Part shown: piece by piece, positions 1 through 13,400 of the stretch
Layout of the letters: each line of letters opens with the position of its first letter
Position numbering within the stretch: the first letter of the stretch is position 1
Source of the DNA: Nymphaea colorata
Lineage: Eukaryota; Streptophyta; Magnoliopsida; Nymphaeales; Nymphaeaceae
Direction: 5' to 3'
DNA: 60,000 nt
NCBI RefSeq assembly: GCF_008831285.2
Contig: NC_045150.1
Coordinates: 2,246,001-2,306,000 of the forward strand
Notes under the pieces: generated by a model
The model's input: only the letters and a program-made list of their open reading frames with translations
Told to the model about the DNA's origin: nothing
The model's database searches: none
Position numbers and translations under genes: made by a program

Positions 1-1672
1 CCAAGATTTTCCCAAGAAAAAGAACTTTGCTGAGAAGTACCCGAGAAAAATCTTGCATTTAAAAAACCGAGAATGATATTTGTGACTATGTTCCTAGTTG
101 ATCTGGTGGGTCTATCATTAACACTTCTAGCAGATGGATGGTGAGTTCAAGAAACTTTTAGATGTTGTACTTCAACTTTATTAAATGATAAGAAAAAATG
201 ACTTTCTGTAGTTGACTCTTTAATATTTTATCCAGGTATTGTAAGATTGATTTCCACAAACTTTTTGCTTATTCTTAGCTTTTGAACATGGTTTCTTTTC
301 TAATCTTTTATTCTCCTTTTTGACAACACATTACCTTTGTGTTTTTCTTTCCTTGTTTGATTTGTTTGTGTCTTATGATTTTGGTTATTCTGTCCTCAAA
401 TGAAGAATTTGAAAAGTATCACCTTCATCGTACTTGAGGTATGTCCACCAAATGAACTAGATTTTCTGCTTTGCGAAGGAAATTGTTTTGAGACTTGAGT
501 TGGGTACTTGTTTTATTGAGGACTTATGTTCTCTTATTGGAAATTTATCCTTTGTGGAATATTTCAATGTTCACCAGGCAATTGTAAGTGCTATTATGAA
601 GTTGTACAATTACCTGCCATCAACACCTTTTACCCTTTATTCATTTCGTAGGAAGGGGATGAGAATTTTCTGCATCTTGTAAGAGTTAAAAGCAGATAGA
701 TAAACCTATTGGATCAATAAGCAAATCATATCACATCTATGGAATCTTTCAACCTTGCTGGTGGCATTTAATGTTTGTAAATTTGTATTACTTTGAATTT
801 CTAGATATCTGACAGAACCAAATTTTGTTGTTGGGTTGGTAAGAAAAACCAGGCCCAAGGATGGATGGGAATTGACTTCATTATGACATACTTAGAAAGC
901 AAATTTAAAACCAATATTTTGTCCAACTAATTCATGTCAATAATTTGGATAGATTAAAATATGGTGATCTTTAAGTGTAGATTTTGACTGGGGTATTTAT
1001 ACCGATTTAGTTTTGGTATGATATGAGAATATATGTCTGACCTGCATTCAATGATGAACCCAATTAAATAACTTTAACCTTAATCTAATCCATTGAATCC
1101 CTTGCTGTATTGTAAGTGCATATATTTCTTAGCTATTTGCATGCAAGTTCATTGCAGATGCCTTGTTCATACGCTCTAAAGCTACTGTGCTTTAGATGTT
1201 CAACTGGATCTATTGCTATTGTCTGTGATGTCGTCGTGTTTTTCTGTTTCCTAGCATGCTGAAGTAGGAAATTGTTGGACTCGACCTTGTTTGCTCTTTG
1301 AATGCATTGGGAAGAGGAAAGAGTTTCCTAGACTGGTGCATTAAGACAAGCTGGTGATAGATATATTTGGCTTTAGATACATCTATAAATGTGCAAAGGT
1401 AAGGACTGAGTGTGTGTGAAACAATAGAAATCTGTCCTAATTGTCCCCTGCATCATTATGTACCAATTATATACCCACCTGAAACATCTACTGCATCATT
1501 CCAGTGGTCTTTATTGCTGTCTGTTTTATAACATACTATTTGTTTTCCTGTTTTGGAAAGTAATCATTGTTATTGTTGCTATTATAAGTGTTTCAATTCA
1601 CCAGAGTAAATTGCAAAATACACATGGAATGGTGATTGACGAGCTGCCCTTGCCCTTGCACTTGCTTTTTAG
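1..1672 (+). other. Intron of the SEUSS-like gene (upstream exons outside window)
   Basis: I found no exon here. The preceding SEUSS exon should encode the end of the LIM-binding region, and none of the six frames shows it. The 1673 acceptor therefore closes an intron that begins before base 1, or at least beyond any recognisable coding sequence. The stretch is AT-rich with a few short chance ORFs and no clear repeat. Confidence 0.6.
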
Positions 1673-4600
1673 GTTTGTTGAAACAGCTCGTCGTTTAGTG
1701 AAAGCTATGGAGGTTCCCTTGGTAAATGATTTGGGGTACACAAAGAGATATGTTCGCTGCCTGCAGGTTTGCTTTTTTCTATAAATCAAATTGTTATAAG
1801 AAATTCTAGAATTGAAACTTTTTTGGCTGTTTCACATGATAGGCCTTTTTTGCCTTCCCTGTTTTTGGTATCACTTGAAAGACATTTAATTGCAATTGTT
1901 TTTATCTTGTACTTTCCTTTTGGTACCAAATGTACCTTTGGAACTTAATATAGCAGAGGTTTTCTTCATTTTCTCATATTTTCTGGTATTAGGTATAAAC
2001 TATTTCACATGGGTGTGGAATGTATACAGGGGTGCAAAGCAATTTCAAAAGTTTTAGAGTGCGGGGACATGACTATATAAAAGATCTGGCCAAATTTAGA
2101 AATTTTACATACCAAAACAAAAAATAAGTTGTTTGTTGGACTGAACTGACAAATGTGTGAATTTCTGACTCATTTAACATCACCAAATTGAAATTGAAGT
2201 GAAGGTTAATATTCATATATGAGTTGGCTGCCCAACAACCATGGTTTGCGAGTGATTGCATAAAGTTGCTCAGGCAATTAGAGCACGTGGCTATGAACCA
2301 CGATGTCGGGGTTTCAAATCCCTCCTTGCTCACTTGTTACAGCTGACAATTGTATTTGCTGTGTTGGAGCCGCATTGCCACCTGGTTTGGTATGATATGG
2401 GTGCAGTGGCCTCATCGAAGCATTAAGTAACATGCACACAATAGTTTCAATGCGGGTGTACCTGCTGGCGCAGGTGCTCTTTACGAGCAGGACTGACCCG
2501 AAAACGAAAAAAAAGGGAGTAAGGAGGAAAGAAGAAAAAGAAGAGAAGAAAAAGAGGAAAGCTACCTGACAGCATGAATGAGAATTTGCAGACGCTTAGG
2601 GTTATATATATATATATATATTGTTTTAACCTTTCTTTTATTACCATTTCCAAAAAATTGGCCCATTTTTTAACTTTCAACCATCTTTCTTTAGAATTGT
2701 CTTTTTAAGATAAGAGGCTTATTACAAAACATTCCGTATGCATGCACACAGAGACACACACATATATATAGTCGCACCTGCAGCCAAGTTTTCTCAAAAG
2801 TGCTGCACCTGTACTTGACACACATATATATAGTCGTAGGCCCACATATAAAAATAGAACACATTGAGACACACACATATATACATATAACAAAAGTGCT
2901 GCACCTGCACCTGCGCCCCACAGTACAACATAGTTGAAGCGTCTGTGTTACTTCTTGTAAACATTAAGAGTTGTATGGTAAAGTGTAAGGAAATGCTTTT
3001 GTTATAATCTATAATGCCTGTAATTGTTTCAAATCCGAATGCTGTTGGATGGCTAAAAATAAAAAATTTGTCATCAAAAGAAGTCGCCAATGCCATAAGG
3101 ATGGTTATGGTGCACAATGGTTGAAGGTGCGCTTAGCAACGGTTGATGGTGCTTTAAGGATGGATTTTTAGTTTTTAGCCACCCGGCAACATTCGGAATC
3201 TGGTAGATTTGAATCATCCCACACACACACATATGTCGCACCAAAAGTGCTGCACCTGCACCCAACATCCAGGTGACATGGTTTACTTCCTATAAACATT
3301 ATGAATTGCATGTTCAATTGATCTTCAAGGATAAAGTGTAAGGAAATGCCTTTCATATCATCTTTGATCCCTGTAACTCTTATTGAACTTAATGTTGCAG
3401 ACTAATCAAAATGCTTGCACAGTATGTATTTTTATCAAATATATGGGCTTGATGAAGTTTCGGATATACAATGTGCAGATATCAGAGGTAGTAAACAGTA
3501 TGAAAGATTTGATTGATTATAGCAGAGAAACTGGGACAGGTCCTATGGGTGAGCAATGAGCATGTCTTCTCTTTGTATATATTGTATGGTCTATTAGAAT
3601 GTAAAATCCTATCTGCTTGCAATGCTTATTGGTAGTTTTCTTTGGGTTTTGACACACATGATTTGTACATGCTGCTGTGGTGAAGATGAGGCAGCTTGTT
3701 GATTTGGTCTTGTTGTGTATTGATTTTGTGTGTGTGCTTTACTGGATGATTCTTTGGTACTAAAGATTGAAGGTAAGAAAATATTTAGGTGGCATGGTAT
3801 AAGTGCAAGTTGCACTAGCTCTATATATATAAATCGAACGTAGATGGTTTACTTAGTATTAATCCTTTGATCACTTTTTGCTAATGTCAGGGCATGTTGT
3901 ACTTGATCATAAATGTCCTGTGGGCCATCTATTTGTGAAGTGCTTAAAAAACCTACTTGTTGGAATCACGTTAGTAGATTCTTTTCCTGCTAAATAAATA
4001 GTGAAAAGAAAATCACATTAATAGTGTTAACGTTTCAAACTGGAAACAGAACAAGAGAAAAATGTCCTAATGATTGACTTATTCAATAGCAAATTTACCA
4101 ATTTGAGAAACAGAAGCAAAAAAAAAGGTGGGAAGCAGGGCATTTTGATTTATTTGGGCAGTGGAAAGCAACAAAGAAATTACAAGCAAATTGTGGATAT
4201 TATCTAGAATGAGTTAAGAGCAATGATTACGAGCAAATGATTATGAGCAAATGAGAGATGAAGAAAGCAAGAGCGTAGAAGGGTTGGAAGGAAAAAAGGG
4301 GAAAAAAAAAGAAGAATCCCCTTAAATGGAATCAAACTTCCTCTATCCCCTATAAGTAAGGAGGTAGGAAGCTTAATCACATTTGCAGATATTGATAATC
4401 TTCTGTAAGTTTATTGTAAAAGTTTCAAATGTTGGTATAATGCATAGAGAAAATACAATCAGAAAAGAAATATCATTTGTTTGAGACAATGTCAATGCCA
4501 TACGAATAATTTTAATTTTTTTTTTTTTACTATTGATGTTTTTGCTCATATTATATTTAATCTGTTTGTATTTCCATACTTTGCCTAACAAAATCAAAAT

Positions 4601-6327
4601 ACTATTGTGAATCTTCGCATTCGACCAGATTCCTTTAGAAGATTTTTCATCCATGAACATCGTATGGTTAAGGATCTTTTGAGCAGGAAAAATGGAAAGG
4701 TTTATCCAGGCCATTCACAGTTTTTAGTGGTGTCAACTTGCAAATGGGTCTCATTTTTAGGATTTTGGTTGTTACACGGCTCTTCCTTTTTTCCCTTTTT
4801 AAGTGAAAATGTTTGCAAGCGTCATTATAAATTATAGCTTCAATGTAGATAAGACACATTGAGCTGAATTTGAAGTCCATATATTCGGAACTATCACTGT
4901 GACAACCAGGACGTCATGATGGTTCAGTTGACCAACCAAACAACGAGCAGTGAAAGTGAATCATATCAAGACTGCATGGTTCTTTATTTCAATATGATGG
5001 AATTCTGTAAGGTAGTTTATTCTTACAAAAGTTAAGTTATTTGTTGCAAAATGGCTCGCATTGGAGTTCTTCCTGAAACTAGTATGTTGTATTACTAACA
5101 ATGCCTTTCACTGACAGTCTAAGCATGTTGTTGTTTTCGTATTACTTTCTTATTTCTTTATTTAAAATCCATGTCTTCCCTTTTTTTAAACATGATAATG
5201 GTCACTGTGACAATGCTCGTTACTGAGGTGTTATGCAATGATCACTAGGATTACCTGGTCAATTTGGTGTGGTTTGATGCTACTTGTTAGAACGATTATC
5301 TAATTGTCCTTTGAATGGTACTCAATGCCTCTAATTGATGGCCCTATATGAGCACACCAATGTCAGTAATTCACTTTCATTTTCCTCTGTAGCAAGCCTG
5401 ATCAACTTCCCAAGGAGAACCACAGGATCAGGTGGAACGAGTAATGGCCAACAGCAACATCAAGAACAGTCAAGGTCCCAAAACGGTGAGGACTCTGTTC
5501 CGGCTGTTCAGCACGTTGCACAAGGTAATGGGGCAGTTGGGCTCACCAACTCACTGAATACGTCTCCCACATCCACCATTACTGCTGGAAGCACCATAGG
5601 AGGCCTTGTCCACCAGAACAATGCAAATGGTAGACCAGAAAATCCATTAAATAATGGCAGCACTGCTTTTGGAAGCGCAGTTCAGATATCGTCAGCAGGC
5701 TCTTCAACGTCACTGCAACCATCACATCCCAATCCATCATCACCCTTTCCCAGTACGTCTGCTCCACCAAACTCTCTGGCTCAATCTTCTATTCCACCCG
5801 CTGCACACTCGAGCTCTGCAAATTCTCCTGCTAATATTGCCCCACCACAGTCCTCACACTCAGGTGATGTTGATCCAGATGATTCTCAAAGCTCTGTTCA
5901 GCAAATAATAGAAGAAATAATGATGTCCTCCCAACTGAACAATGGGGGTAACATGGTGGGCCATAGTCCCTTAGGAAACGAGATGAAAAGTTTAAATACA
6001 ATCAATATGCAGGCAGGAAATACATCTCTAAAAGGAGCCAATTGTCTGGTTGGTAATGGAATTTCAAGTGGCATGGGCGTCAGCAACGTTGGCTTTGGTA
6101 GCGTTGGAGGAATCAACCCAATATCAGCAGCCACAGTGAGTGGAATGCGATCAACTGCGTCTGACAGCTCGCTGCCAGCTTTAAATGGTAGAATCAGCAT
6201 GCCATCGTTGTCTCAGCAGGTCCCCGGTCTCAACTCTCCGCAGGATATGGGGAACAGAATGTTGAATGGACTGGGATCTGTGAACAACTTCAGTAATCTT
6301 CAATTTGACTGGAAGCCATCTCCATAA
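1673..6327 (+). CDS. SEU: SEUSS-like transcriptional co-repressor, C-terminal three exons (5' partial)
   Basis: In plants SEUSS binds LEUNIG-type co-repressors and MADS/YABBY factors in the nucleus to repress floral and organ-polarity genes (family knowledge). Visible exons are 1673-1766, 3479-3548 and 5393-6327 (stop). Exon A encodes FVETARRLVKAMEVPLVND then LGYTKRYVRCLQ. Exon B encodes ISEVVNSMKDLIDYSRETG. The last exon begins ASLINFPRRTTG, is Ser/Asn/Gln/Pro-rich, contains DDSQSSVQQIIEEIMM, and ends NNFSNLQFDWKPSP; all are hallmarks of the SEUSS C-terminus. Phases agree: exon A is entered on the third base of a codon, the A/B junction is phase 0, and B ends on one base that pairs with the CA opening the last exon. 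The open frame continues 5' of 5393 back to 5335, but that part is intronic because the acceptor at 5391-5392 follows a polypyrimidine tract and restores the family sequence. The LIM-binding (Ldb-like) domain is outside the window. Confidence 0.9.
2257..2331 (+). repeat. tRNA-like sequence, probable SINE head or tRNA pseudogene
   Basis: A D-stem GCTC/GAGC (2268-2271 with 2281-2284), a perfect 5-bp anticodon stem CGTGG/CCACG (2286-2290 with 2298-2302) around a 7-nt loop, and a B-box-like GGTTTCAAATCC (2310-2321) are visible. The loop would give anticodon ATG, which is not normal for plant tRNA-His. The acceptor stem does not pair and the T-stem has a mismatch. It is therefore not a working tRNA gene. 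A tRNA-derived SINE 5' end with internal Pol III boxes is the likeliest reading; I see no clear SINE tail. Confidence 0.45.
3034..3197. repeat. Inverted-repeat (MITE-like) unit in SEUSS intron
   Basis: The arm at 3034-3060 (tccgaatgctg...ggctaaaaat) is repeated in reverse complement at about 3170-3197 (tttttagccacccggcaacattcgga), with a spacer of about 110 bp. Similar sequence of about 90 bp flanks the unit on both sides (2947-3030 and 3282-3385), as expected if a unit inserted into, or arose with, a local duplication. The superfamily is not clear. Confidence 0.5.
3549..5392 (+). other. Last SEUSS intron
   Basis: Donor gtgagc follows GPM; the acceptor is tttcctctgtag at 5381-5392. The intron is AT-rich with A/T homopolymer runs and short chance ORFs on both strands. 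I see no exon or recognisable transposon. Confidence 0.65.
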
Positions 6328-7402
6328 CAGGAAACTGCCAATGACCTATATGTATCATGTGTATCTGATTTAGTGTGCGGGATGACCCTTTGGCTGCAAG
6401 AAGAGGACCGATAATCGGTATCAGCATACTGTGTGGCAGCATACCTTCCCTTGGTTTGCGTCTTTTGTAAATTTATAGTGGTTTCAGAAGGAAATTGTTG
6501 TACTACTAAGTTTCATTTTTGAACCGTTTCCTTCTCATTCCTTTTTCCCATCTGGATAACAATGTAATAGGAGCCGTGTTCGTGTCGAAGTACGGCGCAG
6601 CATGGTTTCTCCTCCACTCACATACTTCACAGGGCAGCGACTGAATTCGATTCATAAGCAGGGAACTCGTTCCCGTGGCTTTCTGTCCATTGTAACGTCA
6701 TTAACAACTGTAGAGCTGCTTTCTCTTGGAAAGGAATGTCAGATCTTGACCCTGGTTCGAGGGCTTTGTATTCTTTCCGTTTCATGTGGCTTGCTTTCGC
6801 TTGCCATGTTTGATAAGCTTATGAAACTGTTGTTTTCCTTGTCGTTCATGTTGGTTTCCCCTCGGAAGGGTTGAAATGCTAAATCTTGAAATCGGTACTT
6901 GTAGAGTTTAGAGTAATGCCCTAAACATCATCATATTGGTTATAAATATCGGTTTCGAGCGAATGTACTGTCAGGAGGCGACTATGGCATAATCAGATAT
7001 TTCATTTTTTGTCTAAGTTGAAAAAGCAAACCCAGGGGCTTTCCAATGAACAACTTCTTTGGGCCGGTTTCATTTGCCATACACCGGGTTTCCTGCATCC
7101 TTTTTCTAAGGTTCATCCGACGCATGTGTTTCGGAAATAATTAATAGAGGTGTGAGTATCTGTTGATTGCGCTGGTCCTATTGATGCACGGTGTCTTAAA
7201 TATACCAGCCAGAGTTCATATTACAACGGATGTAATGCAAAAGCAACAACAATAATAATCATACAATGATGAGACAAAATGTAAAATGTACAACAACGAT
7301 TAACCAGTGAAAGTGGCCAGGAAATAGAAAAAAGGGAGACAGCGGCATGAAATGTTTCAAATCAGTGATTAAGAAACTATTTAGGCTTCTAAGATGCTGT
7401 CT
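6328..7402. other. Shared 3' region between convergent SEUSS and PSD genes
   Basis: SEUSS (plus strand) stops at 6327 and the decarboxylase gene (minus strand) stops at 7403, so both 3' UTRs and both poly(A) sites must fall in this 1.07-kb stretch. An open frame at 6602-6874 has no recognisable protein and is probably chance sequence in the SEUSS 3' UTR. AT-rich segments such as aataataatcatacaatgatg near 7249 could hold cleavage signals, but I cannot assign the sites. Confidence 0.6.
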
Positions 7403-10400
7403 TCAGAATGTGGTACATGAATTTTTGCTGGCTTTCCCCAGAATTGTTCCCATGGAAACTAGAGTCTCGAGTGACCTTGCACTGTTTGCGAGTAGGTCCT
7501 CCTCTATGTCAATCTTACCCTGTTAAAAGCAGACCAATGAAACAGACGGGTTCATTCACAAATAACAGAAGAGAAGCATATACAGCTGAATATCTGTTGA
7601 TCATCAGAACTGTTCATTTATGCAAATTAAGGAAAACTAGGCATGAAGGTATCTATTGAGCTTTAACTGCCTGCTTAATTCTGTTCAGAAATAACACTTT
7701 ACAGACAATGGATCTTTTTACGCAGTTTCAGAAGACAACACACCTTCTCAAAAACGCAAATAACAGTGCTTCCACCAAAACTGAAATACCCAAACTGCAA
7801 AATGACCAAACAGTCACGTATAGTTTCCAGAATATCTATTAGCAGCAAAAGAAAAAAGTGCGAAGAGCAGGAGACCTCTTCCCCTTTCCTGACGTATTCT
7901 CCCTTCTTCTTTGAAAAATGAATGCTGCCAACCATCGTGGCTCCAATGGCAACAAATGCCACCTGCAATAATTAAAGACCACAGAGAAGTAAAGTTTAAC
8001 TAAAATATCTGTTTCAGCACCTCTGAATCGGTACTACAAAGTGAATACATTAGAAATAAGTAGATCACATTCCTACTGGTTGGGCGAAGTCAGTACCAAG
8101 CAAGAACGCATATAATTGTTTAATTTAAATTGATATGCAAGCATCTTGGTTTACCCAGTATAGAGCAGGGAACATCTACTAGGTTAAGTACTTCTCAGAC
8201 ATAGATATATCCCTTTTGAGGTGAAAGTATGTGTTTGTGTGTGTACAGCATGGACGAAGGTGCAAACGAAAGTAACAACTACGACTCAAAGCTATCTGTC
8301 AGATTTTTGGTCATCTAAACAGAGCGTTTCTGACTTTCATATTCATCATCAGGTCAACCTGAGACTCAAAAAGAAGGGGGACACGGTGAATATCTATTTA
8401 TGAAAGCCACAAATACTTTGGTTTAAATAAATTATGACCATCAAATTTGACGGTCAGATTCAGAGCGTAGAATATATATATATATATATATATATAGGAA
8501 TTGGTAAATGCTAGACCACATGGGTAAGAGACAAAAACCAGATCTCTTAAATTTGTGTTAAGAGGTATTTTAAACAAAACGTGAACCTGTTAATATGTTT
8601 ATAAACACTAATTAATAGATCAATGATCATGTTTCAGTTCTAGTTATTTTCGTAAAAAATTGAATTTTGTACTATGAAAATTTTGATGATATAAAGCGTT
8701 TTTTTTTAATTAAAAGTTCAAGTAAAAAATGACTAACATAATATATGTTTCTCACCAAATTACTCTTGAGATCATATCTTTAAGGTTAGATTGTTAAAAA
8801 AAATGCTTTAATAATTAATTTTAATGGGTCAGGTTTTTGTTTCTTACCTAAGTGGTCAGGTTTTAATAACTTTCCTATATATATTATGCATGTTTGTAGA
8901 AAGGAGCAGCATGCCAACAACCTAATCTCTTAAAGCTCCAAACAAGAAAGATTGACAATGAATCAACAAATAACTCCCAAAGCTGCAAAAGCAAAAGAAG
9001 ATGCATCCAGAGAACACAACGGAATGGAAGCATAATATTATGACATGAATCAGAAATTTTAAGCTGAAAAATGAACCAACCTTTCCAAAACATAATGTTG
9101 AAATTATTGACACCACTCTCTTGTTTTCTGTAAAGACGTTGCAGTATTTGCTGTTAACTGCTATGGGGTTGACCTGTTAGACAAACAATGTAATGTGGCA
9201 CACTCAGCCATTAATTTCAAAGATTTACACACGGATACACACAATATGACACAACAATCACACAGCAACCACACCCAAATGCATCTGACTTCGGCACTGG
9301 AAAGGTCAACATTCAGGATTGGAAGGTTCATATCCAGATCCATGTCTAGACCGTAAAATTAATCAGACAAATACGCTCTTTTATGCAACATAAATGAGAA
9401 ATTGCTGGATCTAAGTTAAGGCTCCAGTACGACACGGTTTACACACTTCCTAATCAATATCTGAACTGTATATTTATCATGACCGACATAACCGGGCAAG
9501 CTAATGAAGCCTGCCTTGATTTATACAAGCTCCAATTCTCTTGGGATCAGCATCAAGAAAAGTTTGGAAGTGTACCTGACTCAATGGCATTGGCAGCTAT
9601 TCAAGATCACAAAACACGTAAACATGGTCACACGGACGACAGTTTATGGAAACAGAAAGGATCACAAACAAGAATATTGGAATTTGTTTGGAAAGACCAA
9701 TATAACAAATCCATGACATGGTATTCAACACGCCATTGAATTTTGGTCCTTCAAGTGTTGTGACCATTTTCAGTTCCAAATGTCAAGTATTCATGCTACA
9801 TTGCTACGAAGATAACGAGGTAAAGTCCTTGATATTTACTGTATACAAGTATCCTGGAATTTCAACGAACTGCTCAACGTTTCCAGACACTGGCATGTGG
9901 AAGTGATGGTAATCCTACAAGTATCGAAAATCAGAGCAAGTCATTAAATTATCAATAACACTTTGATAAAGAACCACTAAAATAGCATTATTTGCTATTG
10001 AAAATCAGAATATACATGTGCATCGTACCTGTGGCGCCAACCTGAATATCACAAGAGAACCCTTATCAAAAATATCATAGCATACATCAGTGCCCAAAAG
10101 GCCTTTGATGGAGAACTTACGGCCCTGGAACATAAATAATGGCAGTGCAAGTTAATGTATTGTGAAGGTAAATTATTGTTTCAACAGGACCAACAGTGAC
10201 AAGGTACGGATGAGCACTACCGATCATTGTTGCATTTAAAGTTTCAAATTTCTGAGTTCATAAAAGGGACTAGCTAGATGTACTTGGAAATGTAGATAAT
10301 AATCCAGTCACATTATGCACTATGTGGTTAAATTTTAAATTACCAACTTTAATGAAAGATCCAATCATATTTGATGTGCTATCTCATTGCACAACATACA

Positions 10401-13400
10401 ATTTGCACATATTTTACAAAGCTTCATACATTCAACTGTAGGCCACGCTTAAACATGTTTATCCGTCACATACAACAAGAATCTGGCCGGATATTTCAGT
10501 GACTTCCTTAGTGCTTGAGAGAGGGTCCTATATATATCCACAATATAAAGAAAGATGACTCAGATTCCTTCTTGAATAGTCTCTAGAGACATGGATTTTA
10601 TTTGATACATATAATCTGCCTCGCACTGGCATCCTTCTCCTCTGCAAACGCATCCTTCTAAATGCTTTAAGTATATAAAGAAGTCATTCTCAGGGAATTT
10701 GTAAAAGATACGTCAAACAATTGGGGCGATATATTTCTCTAAATATCTGAAAACACATGATACTTCGACTATGCTACCAGCTGCTTCTGAAAATCATTGA
10801 TAGGACAGGAATACTTTCAGTAATTTGGTTTGAGTGATTGTACTGGTCTCAGTTTTCAAATTTTTAGATTAAGAAAAAAGAGTTTTGGTTTAAAAACTAG
10901 AAATTGATTGGGACCTGACGGACAGGTTACAGGGCTCAGAACATTGTTAGTGATGTAAACGGAACATGAGCTTTGTGTTTGCTTCGGATTTTAAAAAAGG
11001 CTTAGCATTTAACATCACTGCCGGTTGTAAAATACAAAAAATATCGATGTCAGTCCCAATCTAAAGTTCAAACCAGAGCATAGCTATCTTTTCAACATAA
11101 AAAGATCTAAACCATCAAAGACAAACATAAGCATAACCCATTACAGCCTCTCAAACCAAAAGAAGAATAGGCACGAAAACAATCAAGATAGTTCTTAAGG
11201 GATCTGCAAAACTAGAACTCAATAATCGCTGTCCTTATCAAGCCTTACCTTAATTGAGTAACTGCTTAGGTTTCAAAATACATAATGCAACTTGTTAAAG
11301 AGGGTTTTTGCAATATTAGAAAGTTAGAGAGTAGGTCTTTAAATATTTTCTTATACTTGTTGGACTGTTTTCTGTACCACCAGCCCTAAATCTCTTTAAC
11401 TTGAGATTAGGGTTACGTTAATAAGGATTCTTTTGGGCTCTCTCTCTCTCATCGTAACATGGTATCAGAGCCTTCTCCGGAGTCTACAGCCAAGTGAGTT
11501 CTCCACCGACCACCTTCCTCCGGCGACCTCTTCCTCCCTCTTCTCATCACCCATCTTTATTCCCTCTTATCACCCAATAAGGAGACGGTAAGAGAATAGA
11601 GGTTGGGTGGGCTGTGCGGAGAAGGGCCTGATCACGCTGATGTGGAAGGCGTGATCAGATCCCTAAGTGGATCTCGTGGATGTTACTGCTGCTCAGATTT
11701 TTACGTTGACCGTGAAGGGCTGAGTCAAACGTTGACATGAGGAGCTGTTGTCTGTGGAGTCAATTTGCTTGTTATGGATGAAGTTTGACGTGAGGAGTAG
11801 GATGATCTATAGATTGTGGATGTGAAACCTCAGATCGTGTGGAGCAGAGTTGATCTACTGATCTTGGAGGCTGTTTTAGCCTTGTTCTTGTCGTGGATGG
11901 TGCGACTGAAGGCAGAGCAGCAACAGTTTTCTGTAATATGCAGAAATCAGCAGCAGTCTTTTGGAAGTTTGTACGTGGGCCAGCAACAATCTTCTGGAAT
12001 CAACAGTCTGTTGTAATATGCAGAAATCAGCAGCAGTCTCTCTGGTCGTGGATGCAGTTTCTGGCGTGATCAGAGTATGTTGGTCATGTGTGATGATTAG
12101 AACTTTGTTGCAGAATTGATATGCCATATGTGAAGTCATCGGCTGTTTATGTGGAGCAAAATTGTGTTGTGCTAGGTGTGTGTGTGCTGTCGTATGTGAG
12201 ACAAATAGAAGTGGAGCTGCTACAATCATCAGCTAAAAGTGGAGTAAGCTGGTATCTTACCGTGACTTAGATCTAGTGATTACAGATCCCTGTTTGTTGC
12301 CCATCCTATAATTTTTTTTTCTCCTGCGGTGGTGCGTGAAGTTACTTTTCTCCATTGTTGCTGCTACTGCATCTTATACCTACATATATTGTGCGTCAAA
12401 TTCTGTTTGGGAGTTTACTATGGCTGGAAATCCCGTCTCATATGGAAATCCCTCAAGGGCGACAAGATCTATAGTTGAGTCTTCTACTACTCCTCCTATA
12501 TCCATGTCATATTCCCTTAACTTAAAGAAGGATGAATATGATCTTGTTCTTGCTCTACATTTGCCAATACTGCTGTAATAGACTCAGCCCTCTCTGTTGG
12601 TGTTCCCATTGATAATATGATGTGGATAATAGATTCTGGCACCTCCAGGCACTGTTGTAATCAACCACAAAAGTTTTCATCATTAATCAGATTCTCTACA
12701 CCACAACATGTCAGACTGGCTGATGGCAAGTTGTCTCATATTTTGGGCAGCAGTGATATCTACCTCCCACACTTAAGCACTATTACACATGTGCTATATG
12801 CTCCTCAGTTTCCTGTTAATTTTTTATCTGTTAAGCAGCTGACTATTGACTTACAGTGTAGAGTCATTTTTTTTTATCCTGGTTCATGTTCTTTTCAGGA
12901 CTTACCAACTGGGAAGATGATTGGTGGCGGTTATGAGCGTGAGGGTATCTACTTCCTGTTTGTCCGAGTAGATGTTGCTGCATCTTCACTCCCTTCGAAG
13001 ACTTCTCCTTTCCAGTGGCATCTTAGACTGGGTCATCCATCAGTGTCCAAACTTCGTCGCATGTTTCCAGATATCTCTGCATCAAAATCCTTCTTATGTG
13101 ATGCTTGTCAGTTAGGTAAGCATACACAGAGTAGCTTTCCTTCGAGTCAGAATTCTTCTAGTCAAAGTCCGTTTGATCTCCTTCATGTGGATGTGTGGGG
13201 TCCTAGTCGTGTTCCTTCTCACTCGCGTTTTTGATATTATCTTGTTTTAATTGATGATTTTACCAGAGTCAGTTGAGTATTTTTGTTATGGGAAAGATCT
13301 GAAGTCATATGTATTATTCAAAAATTTGTCAAGGAAATAAAAACTCAATTTAGCTTTCTTGTCAAAAATATTCGCACTGATAATGCTCTTGAATTCAAGT

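Larger units (their letters stand above)
1767..3478 (+). other. SEUSS intron rich in repeats
   Basis: The intron lies between the CLQ and ISEVV exons (donor gtttgc, acceptor tgcag). It holds a tRNA-like block at 2257-2331, an AT run near 2605-2621, several copies of an 'agtgctgcacctg' motif next to CA/TA runs (2760-2930, 3225-3262), and an inverted-repeat unit flanked by duplicated sequence (2947-3385). Confidence 0.7.

Noticed and set aside
5335-5392. Start of the last SEUSS exon at the open-frame start
   Set aside because: A strong tctgtag acceptor at 5391-5392 restores ASLINFPRR in phase with the previous exon, so the upstream part is intron.
6602-6874. 90-codon plus-strand frame after SEUSS
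   Set aside because: It is in the 3' UTR zone, with no recognisable domain or independent promoter evidence.
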